A stretch of DNA of 64,000 bases from assembly GCF_014196915.1 (NCBI RefSeq), contig NZ_JACIEP010000010.1:126168-190167 (forward strand), given 5' to 3'. Made by a program: the position numbers and the translations under genes. Below are positions 7,381-15,832 of the stretch, one piece after another (position 1 is the stretch's first letter; each line of letters begins with the position of its first letter). The notes beneath the pieces were generated by a model. The model did no database searches. It was not told the origin of the DNA and saw only the letters and a list, made by a program, of their open reading frames with translations. The stretch is from Dysgonomonas hofstadii (lineage in GTDB: Bacteria; Bacteroidota; Bacteroidia; Bacteroidales; Dysgonomonadaceae).

Positions 7381-8106
7381 ATGATCTCACAAGAAGACAA
7401 CACACTGACACAAAAAGAGCGTATTCTGAAATTTCTGGAACAACAGGGTATAACTAAGAATAAGTTCTACATGCAAACTGGTATATCTAATGGCACCCTC
7501 GATAAAAAAAGCGGTGTCACAGGTGATACTATAACCAAGATCCATGCTGCCTATTCCGATTTGAATCTCGATTGGCTGATTGCAGGAGAAGGAGAGATGC
7601 TGAAGTCTTCGGTTTTCTCTATTCATAGCGATCTCAAGTCGATACGTGACCAGTATGCGGCTATTGTAAACATCGATCCGGATGATATTTCCGAAAAGAA
7701 TATCATAAATATGGAATCCCCGCTTGAGTTTGTTCCTATATTTTCGTATAGGGAATCTCATCCGTGCGAGGGCTATCTGTCTATACCCAAATTGGGTAAC
7801 TGCGACGGAGCCGGATATGTGAAAACCGATAGTATGTACCCTCTGATAAAGCCGGGCGACATAGTTTGTTATAAGACTGCCAATAATACCAATCTCATAC
7901 ATTGGGGCGAAATGTATATTATTTATATCTTTATCGACGGAGAAGAATATCTTACCATAAAGAAAATTGAGAAGTCTGATTTCGATGATGAGTATGTACG
8001 TCTGACCGGATATAATCAGATATATCAGCCAAAAGACATTCCGTTGAAAAACATACAATGGAAAGCTTTGATAAAAGCGCATGTGAGCTATAATTCTATT
8101 ATGTAG
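7381..8106 (+). CDS. S24 family (LexA/CI-like) phage repressor
   Basis: This 241-residue protein has an N-terminal helix-turn-helix (residues 8-65, including ILKFLEQQGITKNKFYMQTG and ISNGTLDKKSGVTGDTITKI). It also has a C-terminal S24 peptidase fold. The likely catalytic pair is Ser151 in KTDSMYP and Lys194 or Lys195 in YLTIKKIE; KPGDIVCYK lies between them. Such proteins hold a prophage or mobile element silent and inactivate themselves by cleavage during the SOS response. It probably controls the module at 3.5-6.8 kb or is a leftover of it. A terminator follows directly. Confidence 0.85.
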   Translation: MISQEDNTLTQKERILKFLEQQGITKNKFYMQTGISNGTLDKKSGVTGDTITKIHAAYSDLNLDWLIAGEGEMLKSSVFSIHSDLKSIRDQYAAIVNIDPDDISEKNIINMESPLEFVPIFSYRESHPCEGYLSIPKLGNCDGAGYVKTDSMYPLIKPGDIVCYKTANNTNLIHWGEMYIIYIFIDGEEYLTIKKIEKSDFDDEYVRLTGYNQIYQPKDIPLKNIQWKALIKAHVSYNSIM

Positions 8107-8127
8107 ATTCATGGCGTCTGATAAAAA

Positions 8128-8157
8128 AAGAGGAAAGCGCGGGCTTTCCTCTTTTCT
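8128..8157 (+). terminator. Terminator after the S24 repressor gene
   Basis: AAGAGGAAAGC pairs with GCTTTCCTCTT around a short loop and is followed by TTC and more T. An A-run upstream lets it also act on the opposite strand for the MaoC gene. Confidence 0.8.
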
Positions 8158-8180
8158 TACGTTGCAGAGAATGTCTTATT

Positions 8181-8648
8181 CTAATTATTAAAGTGATACA
8201 AAAATATCACAGTTTCTTCTAATGCGTTTTTTGGCGAATCCTTAATTTCCAGTACAACTTTAAGTTCTGCTTTTGCAATGCCCCGCAGGTTAACCAGCGA
8301 TTCCAGTTTTACCTTCAGGCGTATTTCGTTGTCTACAATCACAGGCTGATTGAATTTAAGTTTTTCTATTCCGTAGTTTATCAGCATTTTTATATTGTTC
8401 ACCTCTATGACCTGATCCCACAGATAAGGTAATATGGAGACCATCAGATAACCATGGGCAATGGTATTCTTAAACGGACTTTCTGTTTTTGCCCGCTCGG
8501 GATCGGTGTGTATCCACTGATAATCGAGTGTGGCGTCGGCAAATTTATTAATACGTTCTTGCGTGATTTTCAGATAATCTGAAACTCCTAATTCCTGACC
8601 TACATACTTTTCGAAATCTTCGTAGGAATTGATGATAAGTTTACTCAT
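8181..8648 (-). CDS. MaoC family dehydratase
   Basis: This 155-residue hotdog-fold protein belongs to the MaoC-like enoyl-CoA hydratase family (NodN-like). The diagnostic motif is present: FADATLDYQWIHTDPERA, followed by SPFKNTIAHGYLMVSILP, with the Asp and His of the active site. Proteins of this type hydrate 2-enoyl-CoA thioesters in fatty acid metabolism. The start at 8648 (MSKLIINSYEDF) is chosen over an upstream in-frame codon because it gives the usual N-terminus. It stands alone, convergent with the S24 repressor. Confidence 0.88.
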   Translation of the reverse strand: MSKLIINSYEDFEKYVGQELGVSDYLKITQERINKFADATLDYQWIHTDPERAKTESPFKNTIAHGYLMVSILPYLWDQVIEVNNIKMLINYGIEKLKFNQPVIVDNEIRLKVKLESLVNLRGIAKAELKVVLEIKDSPKNALEETVIFLYHFNN

Positions 8649-8899
8649 AAAAATGTTAATTAACAATCCTGCTGTAAAATTATTGATATTAACTGATATT
8701 ACAAAATTATCGGATATTTAATCATCTCATTTTGTAAAAACGGACTTCTGGTGTTTTGTTAAAATTTACTTAAAAAATAATGAATCTTAAAAGATAGTTT
8801 GCCTCTCTCCGGAATTCAGGTTTGTATTTTGGCTATTTTTGCATCCGGTTAATTTTGAATATTAATAGTAGTTAAGTATAAATTAAAAAAGATTGCAGA

Positions 8900-10558
8900 A
8901 TGAATAAGAAGATCTTTTATTTCGTGCTGTCGGTATTTTCTTTAGGAATGTTTACCGCCTGTGATGATGACCCTGCACCTATAGAGTCTCATATGAATGC
9001 GATATCATTCAGTAGCCAGTATGTAACAAAACAACCTGTTATTTCGGGTACAAACGTAACGTTCAATATAGCGTTCAATACACCCGACGAGGTGTTGAAA
9101 GAACTTGTACCTGTTATCGAATTGCCTTTTGGGGCGACTGTAGATCCCGCTTCGGGCAGCAAAGTCGACTTTTCGGCTGGTTCGGCCGTGTTTACAGTAA
9201 CATCGGGAAATAAGTTCTACAATAAGTCTTATAAAGTATCGTGGGTAAGAGACCCGAATCCTGACGCGATGATCACCGAAATGACATTTGCCAGCCCTCT
9301 GGTCGTATCGCAACCTGTATTCGATGGAACAAATATTTCATTCGAGTATGATTTTTATACTACAGATGCCGAACTGAAAGAGTTGGTTCCTACCATTGCA
9401 CTGTCTCCTCAGGCTACTGTTACCCCTGCATCGGGCAGCAAGGTAGACTTTTCGGCTGGGCCAGTCGAATTTACAGTGATAGCCGGAGACAAAGTAGGAA
9501 AAACAGTATATACGGTAACAGCCTTGCGTGCGCCAAGCCCTGAGGCTTCGATACTGGAAATAACAATGGCCGGAGACGCAGTGTTAACTCAACCTGTTAT
9601 AGAGGGATCTAATATTACTTTCTATGTTGATCCGACTGATGACAATGCATTAAAAGCAATTGTACCAACCATCAAAATATCGGAAAATGCGACTATCGAT
9701 CCGGCATCGGGTAGTAGTGTGGATTTCACAGGCGGTACAGTCGTATTTACTGTAACGGCTCAAGATGGAGAGACGAAAGTGCCGTATAATGTGATAGCGA
9801 AAAAGGCGCAGGTGGATAGTTTTGAAGAGTGGACAGAAGAGACTGGTACATATGGCCCTATTCCAGTTCCTGCCGAAAATTGGAGCACTAGTAATATAGG
9901 TGTACAATTTTTAATGAATATGAATGTAGGTGGAGTACCATTGGCAGATAGGCTGAATGCAACAAAAACAGAGGAGTCTCATTCCGGTTCTGCTGCTGTA
10001 AAGTTGGAAACCCTATATACAAAAGGGTATAATATGATTATAGCTAAGATACCAAAAGTAACACCTGCTTCATTATTTATAGGGAAATTTAAAACAGAAA
10101 TAACTAATACATTAAAAAGTACAAAGTTTGGAGTTTCTTATGATAAAAAACCTTTACTGGTAAGAGGATATTATAAATATACGCCAGGTACAGATTTTTA
10201 TAGAGCAACAGGAGCCAGTGATTGTCATTTGGCTCAGGTAGAGCCTGGAACTGTTGATGAATGTGCTATTAATGCTATTTTGTATGAGATAAGTAGTGAA
10301 AATGATGATTATCTGACAGGTTTAGATGCATATAAGTCTGATAAATTAGTAGCAAGGGCTGAACTTAAAGATGGAACAGCTAAAGAAAATTATACTCCAT
10401 TTACTATAGAAATGGAATACAAATATGGGAAAACATACGATCCTGGTAAAATGTACAGATTTGCAATAATCTGTTCATCCAGTAAGTACGGAGATACTTT
10501 TAGTGGGGCTCCGGGAAGTATTCTTTATGTAGATGATTTTATGGTTATTTCTGAATAA
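8900..10558 (+). CDS. PCMD-domain lipoprotein with three tandem repeats
   Basis: This is a 552-residue surface or periplasmic lipoprotein with lipobox Cys21 (FTACDDD). Three similar units of about 90 residues follow, at roughly 28-118, 120-212 and 213-302. Each contains a QPV(I/F).GTN(V/I).F segment, then ELVP.I and PASGSKVDFS. The C-terminal half (about 310-552) resembles the putative carbohydrate metabolism (PCMD) domain seen in Bacteroides, beginning with FEEWTEETGTYGPIPVPAENW. It probably binds carbohydrate at the cell surface. The second half has a distinctly higher AT content than the repeat part. A strong terminator follows. Confidence 0.8.
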   Translation: MNKKIFYFVLSVFSLGMFTACDDDPAPIESHMNAISFSSQYVTKQPVISGTNVTFNIAFNTPDEVLKELVPVIELPFGATVDPASGSKVDFSAGSAVFTVTSGNKFYNKSYKVSWVRDPNPDAMITEMTFASPLVVSQPVFDGTNISFEYDFYTTDAELKELVPTIALSPQATVTPASGSKVDFSAGPVEFTVIAGDKVGKTVYTVTALRAPSPEASILEITMAGDAVLTQPVIEGSNITFYVDPTDDNALKAIVPTIKISENATIDPASGSSVDFTGGTVVFTVTAQDGETKVPYNVIAKKAQVDSFEEWTEETGTYGPIPVPAENWSTSNIGVQFLMNMNVGGVPLADRLNATKTEESHSGSAAVKLETLYTKGYNMIIAKIPKVTPASLFIGKFKTEITNTLKSTKFGVSYDKKPLLVRGYYKYTPGTDFYRATGASDCHLAQVEPGTVDECAINAILYEISSENDDYLTGLDAYKSDKLVARAELKDGTAKENYTPFTIEMEYKYGKTYDPGKMYRFAIICSSSKYGDTFSGAPGSILYVDDFMVISE

Positions 10559-10576
10559 GATATCTTCTATATAATA

Positions 10577-10607
10577 AAAAAAAGCTGCGAATTTCGCAGC
10601 TTTTTTT
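10577..10607. terminator. Bidirectional terminator
   Basis: AAAAGCTGCGAA pairs with TTTCGCAGCTTTT (10580-10605) with A-runs and T-runs on either side. It ends the PCMD gene on the plus strand, and its T-run overlaps the stop codon of the minus-strand NTase gene. Confidence 0.85.
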
Positions 10608-11196
10608 ATGGTATCCAATCAATTATCCCACTCACAGGATTGGCCATCCGCCATTTTGTAAAATCTTCGTAATTCCTTACTCCGTCCCTTATCACGGCCA
10701 TATAATATTCCATACCCATGATCTTTTCCGTTTCGGGCGTATCGTTCTTTATATTCAGTATGGCAAGCTTTGTTTCATCAGTCAGCACCGACATGATGCG
10801 GTCGGCCACATGCTCAAAATAGCCATCGTAGTACGAGCCTGCTATAATATGTATCAGGTCGAACTGCCACAGGTTGGCTTCTCCGTCCTGATACCACGCA
10901 TGCCATTCTATGCATTGCTCGTTAGTGTCAAGCAGGTTTGCATACTCAATTCGCTTTATCGCCGGATTTTCGGCAAGCTTCTCCATTGCCCTGAAACTGT
11001 CCGACAGTGAAAACGGATCAGTATAGATATGAAAGTCTATATCGCGGTGCTTCATCAGTAAGCCCATTTTCAATGAGCCTACCAGATTGATGCGGGCACC
11101 TATAGATTCCCAGATATTGACAATATCTGTATCGTTAATTATTTGCCATGCCTTTTGCTGATTGGCTTGCGCTAGTTGTAATATATCTGTATTCAT
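10606..11196 (-). CDS. Nucleotidyltransferase-fold protein
   Basis: This 196-residue cytoplasmic protein carries the nucleotidyltransferase signature: Gly-Ser followed by an acidic pair (NLVGSLKMGLLMKHRDIDFH), as in the minimal NTase and antibiotic-modifying families. Further on, QFDLIHII could supply a third acidic residue. The later part is helical with several tryptophans. The substrate is not evident. It is downstream of a small acidic open frame on the same strand. Some databases label similar proteins otherwise, so the function is uncertain, but the fold call is reasonable. Confidence 0.6.
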   Translation of the reverse strand: MNTDILQLAQANQQKAWQIINDTDIVNIWESIGARINLVGSLKMGLLMKHRDIDFHIYTDPFSLSDSFRAMEKLAENPAIKRIEYANLLDTNEQCIEWHAWYQDGEANLWQFDLIHIIAGSYYDGYFEHVADRIMSVLTDETKLAILNIKNDTPETEKIMGMEYYMAVIRDGVRNYEDFTKWRMANPVSGIIDWIP

Positions 11197-11210
11197 ATGT
11201 AAATAAATGT

Positions 11211-11375
11211 TTATCCTCGGCTGTCCATACTATTGTCGTCGGGATGCAGTATCTCGTTCGCTGCTTCTACCTCTTCATCCGTAATGTTATCGGTAGCTTC
11301 AGTCTCCGGCTTCTCTATCCTGGCTTCCTCGTATGAAACGAAGTCTTCTTCGGGTTTCTCAATTTCCTTCTTCAT
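11211..11375 (-). CDS. Small acidic protein, 54 residues
   Basis: This short frame encodes a very acidic, unstructured-looking protein (MKKEIEKPEEDFVSYEEARI, then EKPETEATDNITDEEVEAAN). It lies 14 bases upstream of the NTase-fold gene on the same strand. It has a plausible ATG and a stop well placed before the next start. About a third of the residues are Asp or Glu. No family is recognised, and it could be an intrinsically disordered partner of a neighbour. Confidence 0.5.
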   Translation of the reverse strand: MKKEIEKPEEDFVSYEEARIEKPETEATDNITDEEVEAANEILHPDDNSMDSRG

Positions 11376-11468
11376 AATCTAATATTTCTTACTTGCTACA
11401 TTATCCAACAGTTTCAGAAGCCTTTATGTTTAAGGGCAGAGCAAAAAAAGATTATGGATTTATGTTGG

Positions 11469-12131
11469 TCAGTCTTCCAGCAGATCGTCAAGGAAACGTC
11501 CTAAAGGGCGCATTACCTGATACATATCGGTGGCGAACTCTACAAAATTATCACTGAATAATTGCTCTCGTGTAACAGGCTTGAATGCGTAGAAATGTTT
11601 CAGTTTCAGGTATTCGGCAGCAGGATGGTCTTTGTCGAAACCATTAGGTACCCGTTTTAGCGCGTCTTCATCTTTAAAGAGGTCTCCTATCTCTTTCTTG
11701 AAACGTTTCTCGTTGAGTATTTCCTCCAGCATTTCGAAGTCGTCATAGATGCCACGCCTGACTTTTTTCAACTGGTCGGGCATCAGCATATATTGTCCGT
11801 AGGAAACAAATATTTCGTCGGGAGACAAATGCAGATAATAACCCGATATCCTTTCGGCCGTATGTGGGCGAAATATAGCTCCGAAGTTCGTTTTATAAGG
11901 TGATTTGTCTGTCGAAAAGCGGGTATCCCTGTATATGCGGAACATACACTTTTTGGGGTTGAGCAATCCTATCTCCGAGTCGAATGCAGCGATGGACTGT
12001 ATCAGTTCTCCCACCAGTTTTTCGAAGTCGGTGCGTGCACGCTCATACCATTTTTTGTTTTCGGCAAACCATTCACGGTCATTGTTTTCTTTCAGGGCGA
12101 CAAGGAAATCGAGAGTATCTTTTTTTAGCAT
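11469..12131 (-). CDS. DUF2461 family protein (TIGR02453)
   Basis: This 220-residue soluble protein matches the DUF2461/TIGR02453 family in length and motifs: the N-terminal TLDFLVALKENNDREWFAEN, the MFRIYRDTRFSTDKSPYKTN motif with FGAIF after it, and a late HPAAEYLKLKHFYAFK segment. The function is unknown; the conserved basic and aromatic residues suggest an enzyme or RNA-binding role. It is monocistronic with its own upstream region. A near-consensus -7 box (TATCTTTA on the minus strand at 12155-12162) lies just upstream. Confidence 0.88.
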   Translation of the reverse strand: MLKKDTLDFLVALKENNDREWFAENKKWYERARTDFEKLVGELIQSIAAFDSEIGLLNPKKCMFRIYRDTRFSTDKSPYKTNFGAIFRPHTAERISGYYLHLSPDEIFVSYGQYMLMPDQLKKVRRGIYDDFEMLEEILNEKRFKKEIGDLFKDEDALKRVPNGFDKDHPAAEYLKLKHFYAFKPVTREQLFSDNFVEFATDMYQVMRPLGRFLDDLLED

Positions 12132-12511
12132 AGTTTCGGTAATTTAATAACATGTAAAGATAGTTTTTATATTGGTAGTTGTTAAATTTTACCGGGTTAT
12201 TTCTGTTCGGTATCCTGTAAATAAATATACTCCAACTGCTGATTTGTATTAATAATAAAAAAATATTTATTTTTGAGAACTTTATTTAAAGAGCAAGTGT
12301 TTATTTATAAATCAGTTGGTATATACGGTATTGATTGAAACGGACTTCCAACCTTTTTACTGAAGTTACAAATACATTTTGTTCTGTGATCTTCCCAATC
12401 GCGGTCATGAGGCGTAGGAAAGATTACAGAACTTTTTATAAAAAAGAACAAAGGCCGCTCTTCTCAGAGCAGCCTTTGTAGTGTGTAGAAAAGATTTAGA
12501 GAAATTGAAAC
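12132..12511. other. Intergenic region with a minus-strand terminator
   Basis: There is no gene here. The only structured elements are the terminator at 12440-12479 and a loose inverted pair, CCAACTGCTGATTT (12231-12244) with AAATCAGTTGG (12317-12327). Confidence 0.5.
12440..12479 (-). terminator. Terminator downstream of the decayed barrel gene
   Basis: ACAAAGGCTGCTCT pairs with AGAGCGGCCTTTGT on the minus strand with one G-T wobble, followed by TCTTTTTT. It belongs to the pseudogene at 12512-12757. Confidence 0.75.
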
Positions 12512-12757
12512 TTAAAACACGAAATTAACTCCTAATTTATATTTTGTACTGAGATCGAAGTCGAAATTAAAAATGTTTGTTATACATTCAGCGAATTTTA
12601 CCCCGCAGGGACTACGTTATTGTAAACATTGATGGCGACACCGGGCCTGAATCCTACTACAAATTCATGCACTTTTGTATCTGTCGATTTCACCTTACTA
12701 TACGCATAACCGGCGCCACCATCAATGAATATCCCTTCTATATTTTCTTGCTTTCTT
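12512..12757 (-). pseudogene. Decayed outer membrane beta-barrel gene
   Basis: Reading the minus strand gives pieces clearly homologous to the two intact barrels upstream: IFIDGGAGYAYSKVK, then EFVVGFRPGVAINV, then, after a frame change and stops, a C-terminal strand FNFDFDLSTKYKLGVNFVF ending on Phe. The intact neighbours have FVDGGIDYTYSKTK, VGFRPGVALKIS and FGVNFIF. The N-terminal half including the signal peptide is missing, and the remaining part is frameshifted. It is therefore a remnant third copy in the tandem array, still followed by its terminator. Confidence 0.8.
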
Positions 12758-13092
12758 CATAAGCTCATTTTTTATAGTTGATAACCAATCTTTATTTAAC
12801 CTTTAATAACCTAAACCTTATAATCGTTGTTGTAAGTAATCTCCCGATTACATGACAAAGATCATATAAATTGAAGTGTTAAAAAAGGCCTGAAACTCGT
12901 TGAAAATGTCCTATTTTTCCTTTTCTGCAAAATAAATGGAAAAATCGGTAATGACGAATGTCCTGATATTCCGAAACTATGTCCCGATTGTCTTATTGTA
13001 TAAAATATAAAAAAAGAAAGGTTGCCCGAAAAGAGCAACCATCTGAACACAAAGTTTTTATGCAATTTGTGAAGTATATCAAGTAGTGTTGT
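12758..13092. other. Spacer between the barrel remnant and the intact barrel genes
   Basis: No gene is supported. It contains the terminator at 13005-13040 and otherwise unstructured AT-rich DNA. Confidence 0.5.
13005..13040 (-). terminator. Terminator of the barrel operon
   Basis: On the minus strand GGTTGC (complement of 13035-13040) pairs with GCAACC and is followed by TTTCTTTTTTT. It ends the operon 14418-13093. Confidence 0.75.
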
Positions 13093-13776
13093 TTAGAATA
13101 TAAAATTCACTCCGAACAGGGCCTGACGGAAATCGAAGTCCAGTTGGAAAGAGTTTGTTTTATGATCTTCTTTATTCTCTGTCTGAGAATTACCATTGCC
13201 ATAGTCCCACGGAGACGTACTGATGGTATACTTATTATACCAATAGCCAATAAATCCATATTTGGCAGTCAATACCACTTTGTCGGAAATTTTCAGAGCC
13301 ACACCGGGGCGAAAACCGACACCGAATGTATTGTTTTTCTGGCTGTAATCTTTATAATAAGAAGATATATCGCTTTTATCGTCTAATTTAGTTTTACTAT
13401 AAGTATAGTCTATCCCTCCATCGACAAACATACTGCCTAAGTCCCCTTTAAGGAACGAATAACGGACAAATGGGTTTACAGTAAAGCCATTATCTTTACG
13501 AAGAGTATATTTCAGGCTATTGTCGTTAGTACTGTAATACGATGTGTTATTTTCATTGTGTGTATATCCGAGACTGAGGCCGATTCCCCAGTTTGCGGAA
13601 AGCACATAGCCTATTTCAGGCAGAATTTTATAATAATTCGTTCTAAGCTGATCGGTCGTTTTATTTGTAGAGAAGCCTACGCTTCCTCCTATCCACATCT
13701 GTCCGGCATCCTGTGCACTAACGGTTGAGGCCGTAGCCAGAATAATAATGATAAGTATAGATGATATTCTTTTCAT
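13093..13776 (-). CDS. Outer membrane beta-barrel protein (porin family)
   Basis: This 227-residue protein starts with a signal peptide (MKRISSILIIIILATASTVS, then AQ). It consists of alternating hydrophobic strands typical of small outer membrane barrels, ending on the Phe-terminated strand ALFGVNFIF that the BAM machinery recognises. Marker segments are MWIGGSVGFSTNKTTDQL, IGYVLSANWGIGLSLGYTHN and FRPGVALKIS. It is a close paralogue of the gene 15 bases upstream and is probably the second gene of the same transcript. No ligand can be inferred. Confidence 0.85.
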   Translation of the reverse strand: MKRISSILIIIILATASTVSAQDAGQMWIGGSVGFSTNKTTDQLRTNYYKILPEIGYVLSANWGIGLSLGYTHNENNTSYYSTNDNSLKYTLRKDNGFTVNPFVRYSFLKGDLGSMFVDGGIDYTYSKTKLDDKSDISSYYKDYSQKNNTFGVGFRPGVALKISDKVVLTAKYGFIGYWYNKYTISTSPWDYGNGNSQTENKEDHKTNSFQLDFDFRQALFGVNFIF

Positions 13777-13791
13777 AATATGATGTTTTTT

Positions 13792-14418
13792 TTAAAAAAT
13801 AAAATTTACTCCGAAAGCAGCCTGACGGAAATCGAAATTAAGATCGAATGAATCGCTCTTTACGTCTCCCTCTTTCCTGTTCTGGTAGCCTATAAAACCA
13901 TATTTGGCTGTCAATACTACTTTGCCGGAAACTTTAATAGCTACGCCGGGACGGAAGCCTACTTCCAGCTCTTTGATTTTGTTTTCCCAGTCTTTCAGAT
14001 TATCCGACATATCATCTTTCTCTTCCAGTTTTGCTTTGCTATGGGTATAACCTACTCCCCCGTCGACAAACACACTGCCTATATCTCCTTTAAGGAAAGT
14101 ATATCGAACGAATGGATTAACAGTAAATCCGTTATTCTTTTCTTTAGTATAATTGTAGCTATAGCTATATCCGGGAATTGGATATGCATAATTATTTTCG
14201 CTGTGGGTATATCCCAGTCTGATTCCCAGTCCCCAGCTATCAGACAGTATATATCCTATTTCGGGCAGGATATTATATTGATAGAGCCTGTCGAAGTCAT
14301 CTGTTTTACTTGTAGAGAAGCCTACGCTTCCTCCTACCCAAATTTGCCCTGCATCCTGGGCACTAGCTGTTGACATAATGCCAACGAGAATGGCAAATGT
14401 TACTAAGATTCTTTTCAT
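13792..14418 (-). CDS. Outer membrane beta-barrel protein (porin family), paralogue
   Basis: This 208-residue protein shares signal peptide style, strand pattern and C-terminal Phe strand (AAFGVNFIF) with the next gene. Markers are IWVGGSVGFSTSKTDDFDRL, IGYILSDSWGLGIRLGYTHS and FRPGVAIKVSGKVVLTAKYG. The ATG at 14418 (MKRILVTFAILVG) is chosen over an in-frame TTG at 14430, since it gives a normal signal peptide. It is the first gene of a two-gene operon with a good promoter upstream. It likely arose with its neighbour by tandem duplication. Confidence 0.85.
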   Translation of the reverse strand: MKRILVTFAILVGIMSTASAQDAGQIWVGGSVGFSTSKTDDFDRLYQYNILPEIGYILSDSWGLGIRLGYTHSENNYAYPIPGYSYSYNYTKEKNNGFTVNPFVRYTFLKGDIGSVFVDGGVGYTHSKAKLEEKDDMSDNLKDWENKIKELEVGFRPGVAIKVSGKVVLTAKYGFIGYQNRKEGDVKSDSFDLNFDFRQAAFGVNFIF

Positions 14419-14489
14419 ACTAGTATTCAATTGTGTGATTAAATAATTAATGTTAGCTTATATTTTCTCGAGGCTATTTATTACATTAG

Positions 14490-14518
14490 CAAAGATAAGT
14501 TAAAATTGATATGAGCAA
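14490..14518 (-). promoter_or_regulatory. Promoter of the barrel operon
   Basis: On the minus strand TTTG (14515-14518) precedes a perfect -7 box TATCTTTG (14490-14497) by 17 bases. The predicted start near 14483 leaves a leader of about 65 nt. Confidence 0.6.
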
Positions 14519-14717
14519 AATTTATTTTAACCAAAATCATATTGATTTTTAAGAGGCATGCTGCTTTATTTGTATTTTTAGCAGATAATTGTTAATATTC
14601 TATGTAAGTCAGAATCAGCAGGAAAAGATAAACCGGAAATGAAATTTATCTGATTGTTTAATGCATAGACTATACTTATATAAGGACTATTCACAGAGGA
14701 TTTGAGGAACAGGAATT

Positions 14718-15608
14718 ATGGATTTAACAAGAATACAGCTCGGCGAAATTTCGGAACAGATAGATCCGTATGCAATAAAGAACTTTATCATCTCGGACAA
14801 ATCTGTCTCGTTACCACCAATGACTACCGATTATCCGTTTGTTATAGACGGGGTTGTCTTTGCCATTTGCATCAATGGCAGTGCACGTATAAAGGTCAAC
14901 TTTAAAGAGTATGAGATAGAAAAGAACAGTATTATCACCATAATGCCGTCTTTTGTTATAGAATACCTGTGGCGAAGCGAGGACCTGATGGTCGAATTCC
15001 TGATATTCTCTGTCGACTTTTTACCCGATATGCTGTCTTCTGCAAGCCTGGATATCTCACGCAACATTATCCGGCATCCCTGTCTGTCTATCTCCGACAA
15101 CGAAGCCAAAACATATCTCGAATTTCATTCTTTTATAGTAAAACAATATAAACGGAAAGATCATCCTTTCAGGTTGGGAATGACAAGAGGTTTGCTATAC
15201 TCATTGCTAGCCGAAGTGGGAAGTTTATATTACGAGCAATTAAAAGATAAGAAGGAAGAAAGTGAAACCTCGGGAGTGACGTCGCATCAGGAAGAACTGG
15301 TCTCGGGATTTTTCAAGCTGTTGTTGTCGCACCACAGGGGCGAAAAAACATTGCAATTCTATGCTGATAAGATGTGTCTTACACCCAAATACCTGTCGAC
15401 AATAGTAAAGGAAAGAACCGGCCGCACGGCTTTTACCTGGATCAATGAGGCCATGATATCATCGGCCAAGTATTTGCTGAAGACAACGAACAATACTATC
15501 CTGCAGATATCGGATGAGTTGAATTTCCCTAATCCTTCTTTCTTTGGACGCTTTTTTAAGAAACATACGGGAATGACGCCTGTGCAATACAGGGAAAGCG
15601 AGGTGTGA
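14718..15608 (+). CDS. AraC family transcriptional regulator
   Basis: This 296-residue regulator has an N-terminal cupin-like sensing domain (about 20-150, with VIDGVVFAICINGSARIKVN and KNSIITIMPSFVIEYLW). It also has a C-terminal double helix-turn-helix of the AraC type (about 195-292: FYADKMCLTPKYLSTIVKER; ILQISDELNFPNPSFFGRFF; KKHTGMTPVQYRES). It should bind a small molecule and control a nearby or remote promoter. It is divergent from the barrel operon, with about 300 bases between them, so the barrels are one candidate target. No operon partner lies downstream. Confidence 0.92.
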   Translation: MDLTRIQLGEISEQIDPYAIKNFIISDKSVSLPPMTTDYPFVIDGVVFAICINGSARIKVNFKEYEIEKNSIITIMPSFVIEYLWRSEDLMVEFLIFSVDFLPDMLSSASLDISRNIIRHPCLSISDNEAKTYLEFHSFIVKQYKRKDHPFRLGMTRGLLYSLLAEVGSLYYEQLKDKKEESETSGVTSHQEELVSGFFKLLLSHHRGEKTLQFYADKMCLTPKYLSTIVKERTGRTAFTWINEAMISSAKYLLKTTNNTILQISDELNFPNPSFFGRFFKKHTGMTPVQYRESEV

Positions 15609-15612
15609 CGGA

Positions 15613-15783
15613 TTAAAGATACCCCAACAGGTATTCTACAAGGAACAGTAAAGCCGGAATTACAACAAACAGGATAATAATAAATCCGATAACCAATCCT
15701 CTGCCAGGCATAGGTTCCTCGTGCCGGTAGGGAAAGAATACCTTTCTGAATTCCTGCATTATTTCCACTATGTTTTTCCTCAT
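15613..15783 (-). CDS. Small membrane protein, 56 residues
   Basis: This is a single-span membrane protein. A basic and aromatic N-terminal half (MRKNIVEIMQEFRKVFFPYR) is followed by GRGLVIGFIIILFVVIPALL, a long hydrophobic helix. The ATG at 15783 is preferred over an in-frame codon 15 bases upstream. The stop is 4 bases from the AraC stop, so the genes converge with no separate terminator. The family is unknown. A terminator for the next upstream gene separates it from 15833-16135. Confidence 0.55.
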   Translation of the reverse strand: MRKNIVEIMQEFRKVFFPYRHEEPMPGRGLVIGFIIILFVVIPALLFLVEYLLGYL

Positions 15784-15799
15784 GCGATAAATATACAAA

Positions 15800-15824
15800 A
15801 AATGAGGCTGTATGCCTCATCATT
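15800..15824 (-). terminator. Terminator of the 100-residue gene
   Basis: ATGAGGC (15802-15808) and GCCTCAT (15814-15820) form a 7-base stem. On the minus strand it is followed by TTTTTTG. Confidence 0.65.
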
Positions 15825-15832
15825 TATGTTTA

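Noticed and set aside
12862..13065. Minus-strand frame of 67 codons upstream of the barrel remnant
   Set aside because: It contains the terminator hairpin and has no family or start signal, so it is unlikely to be a gene.
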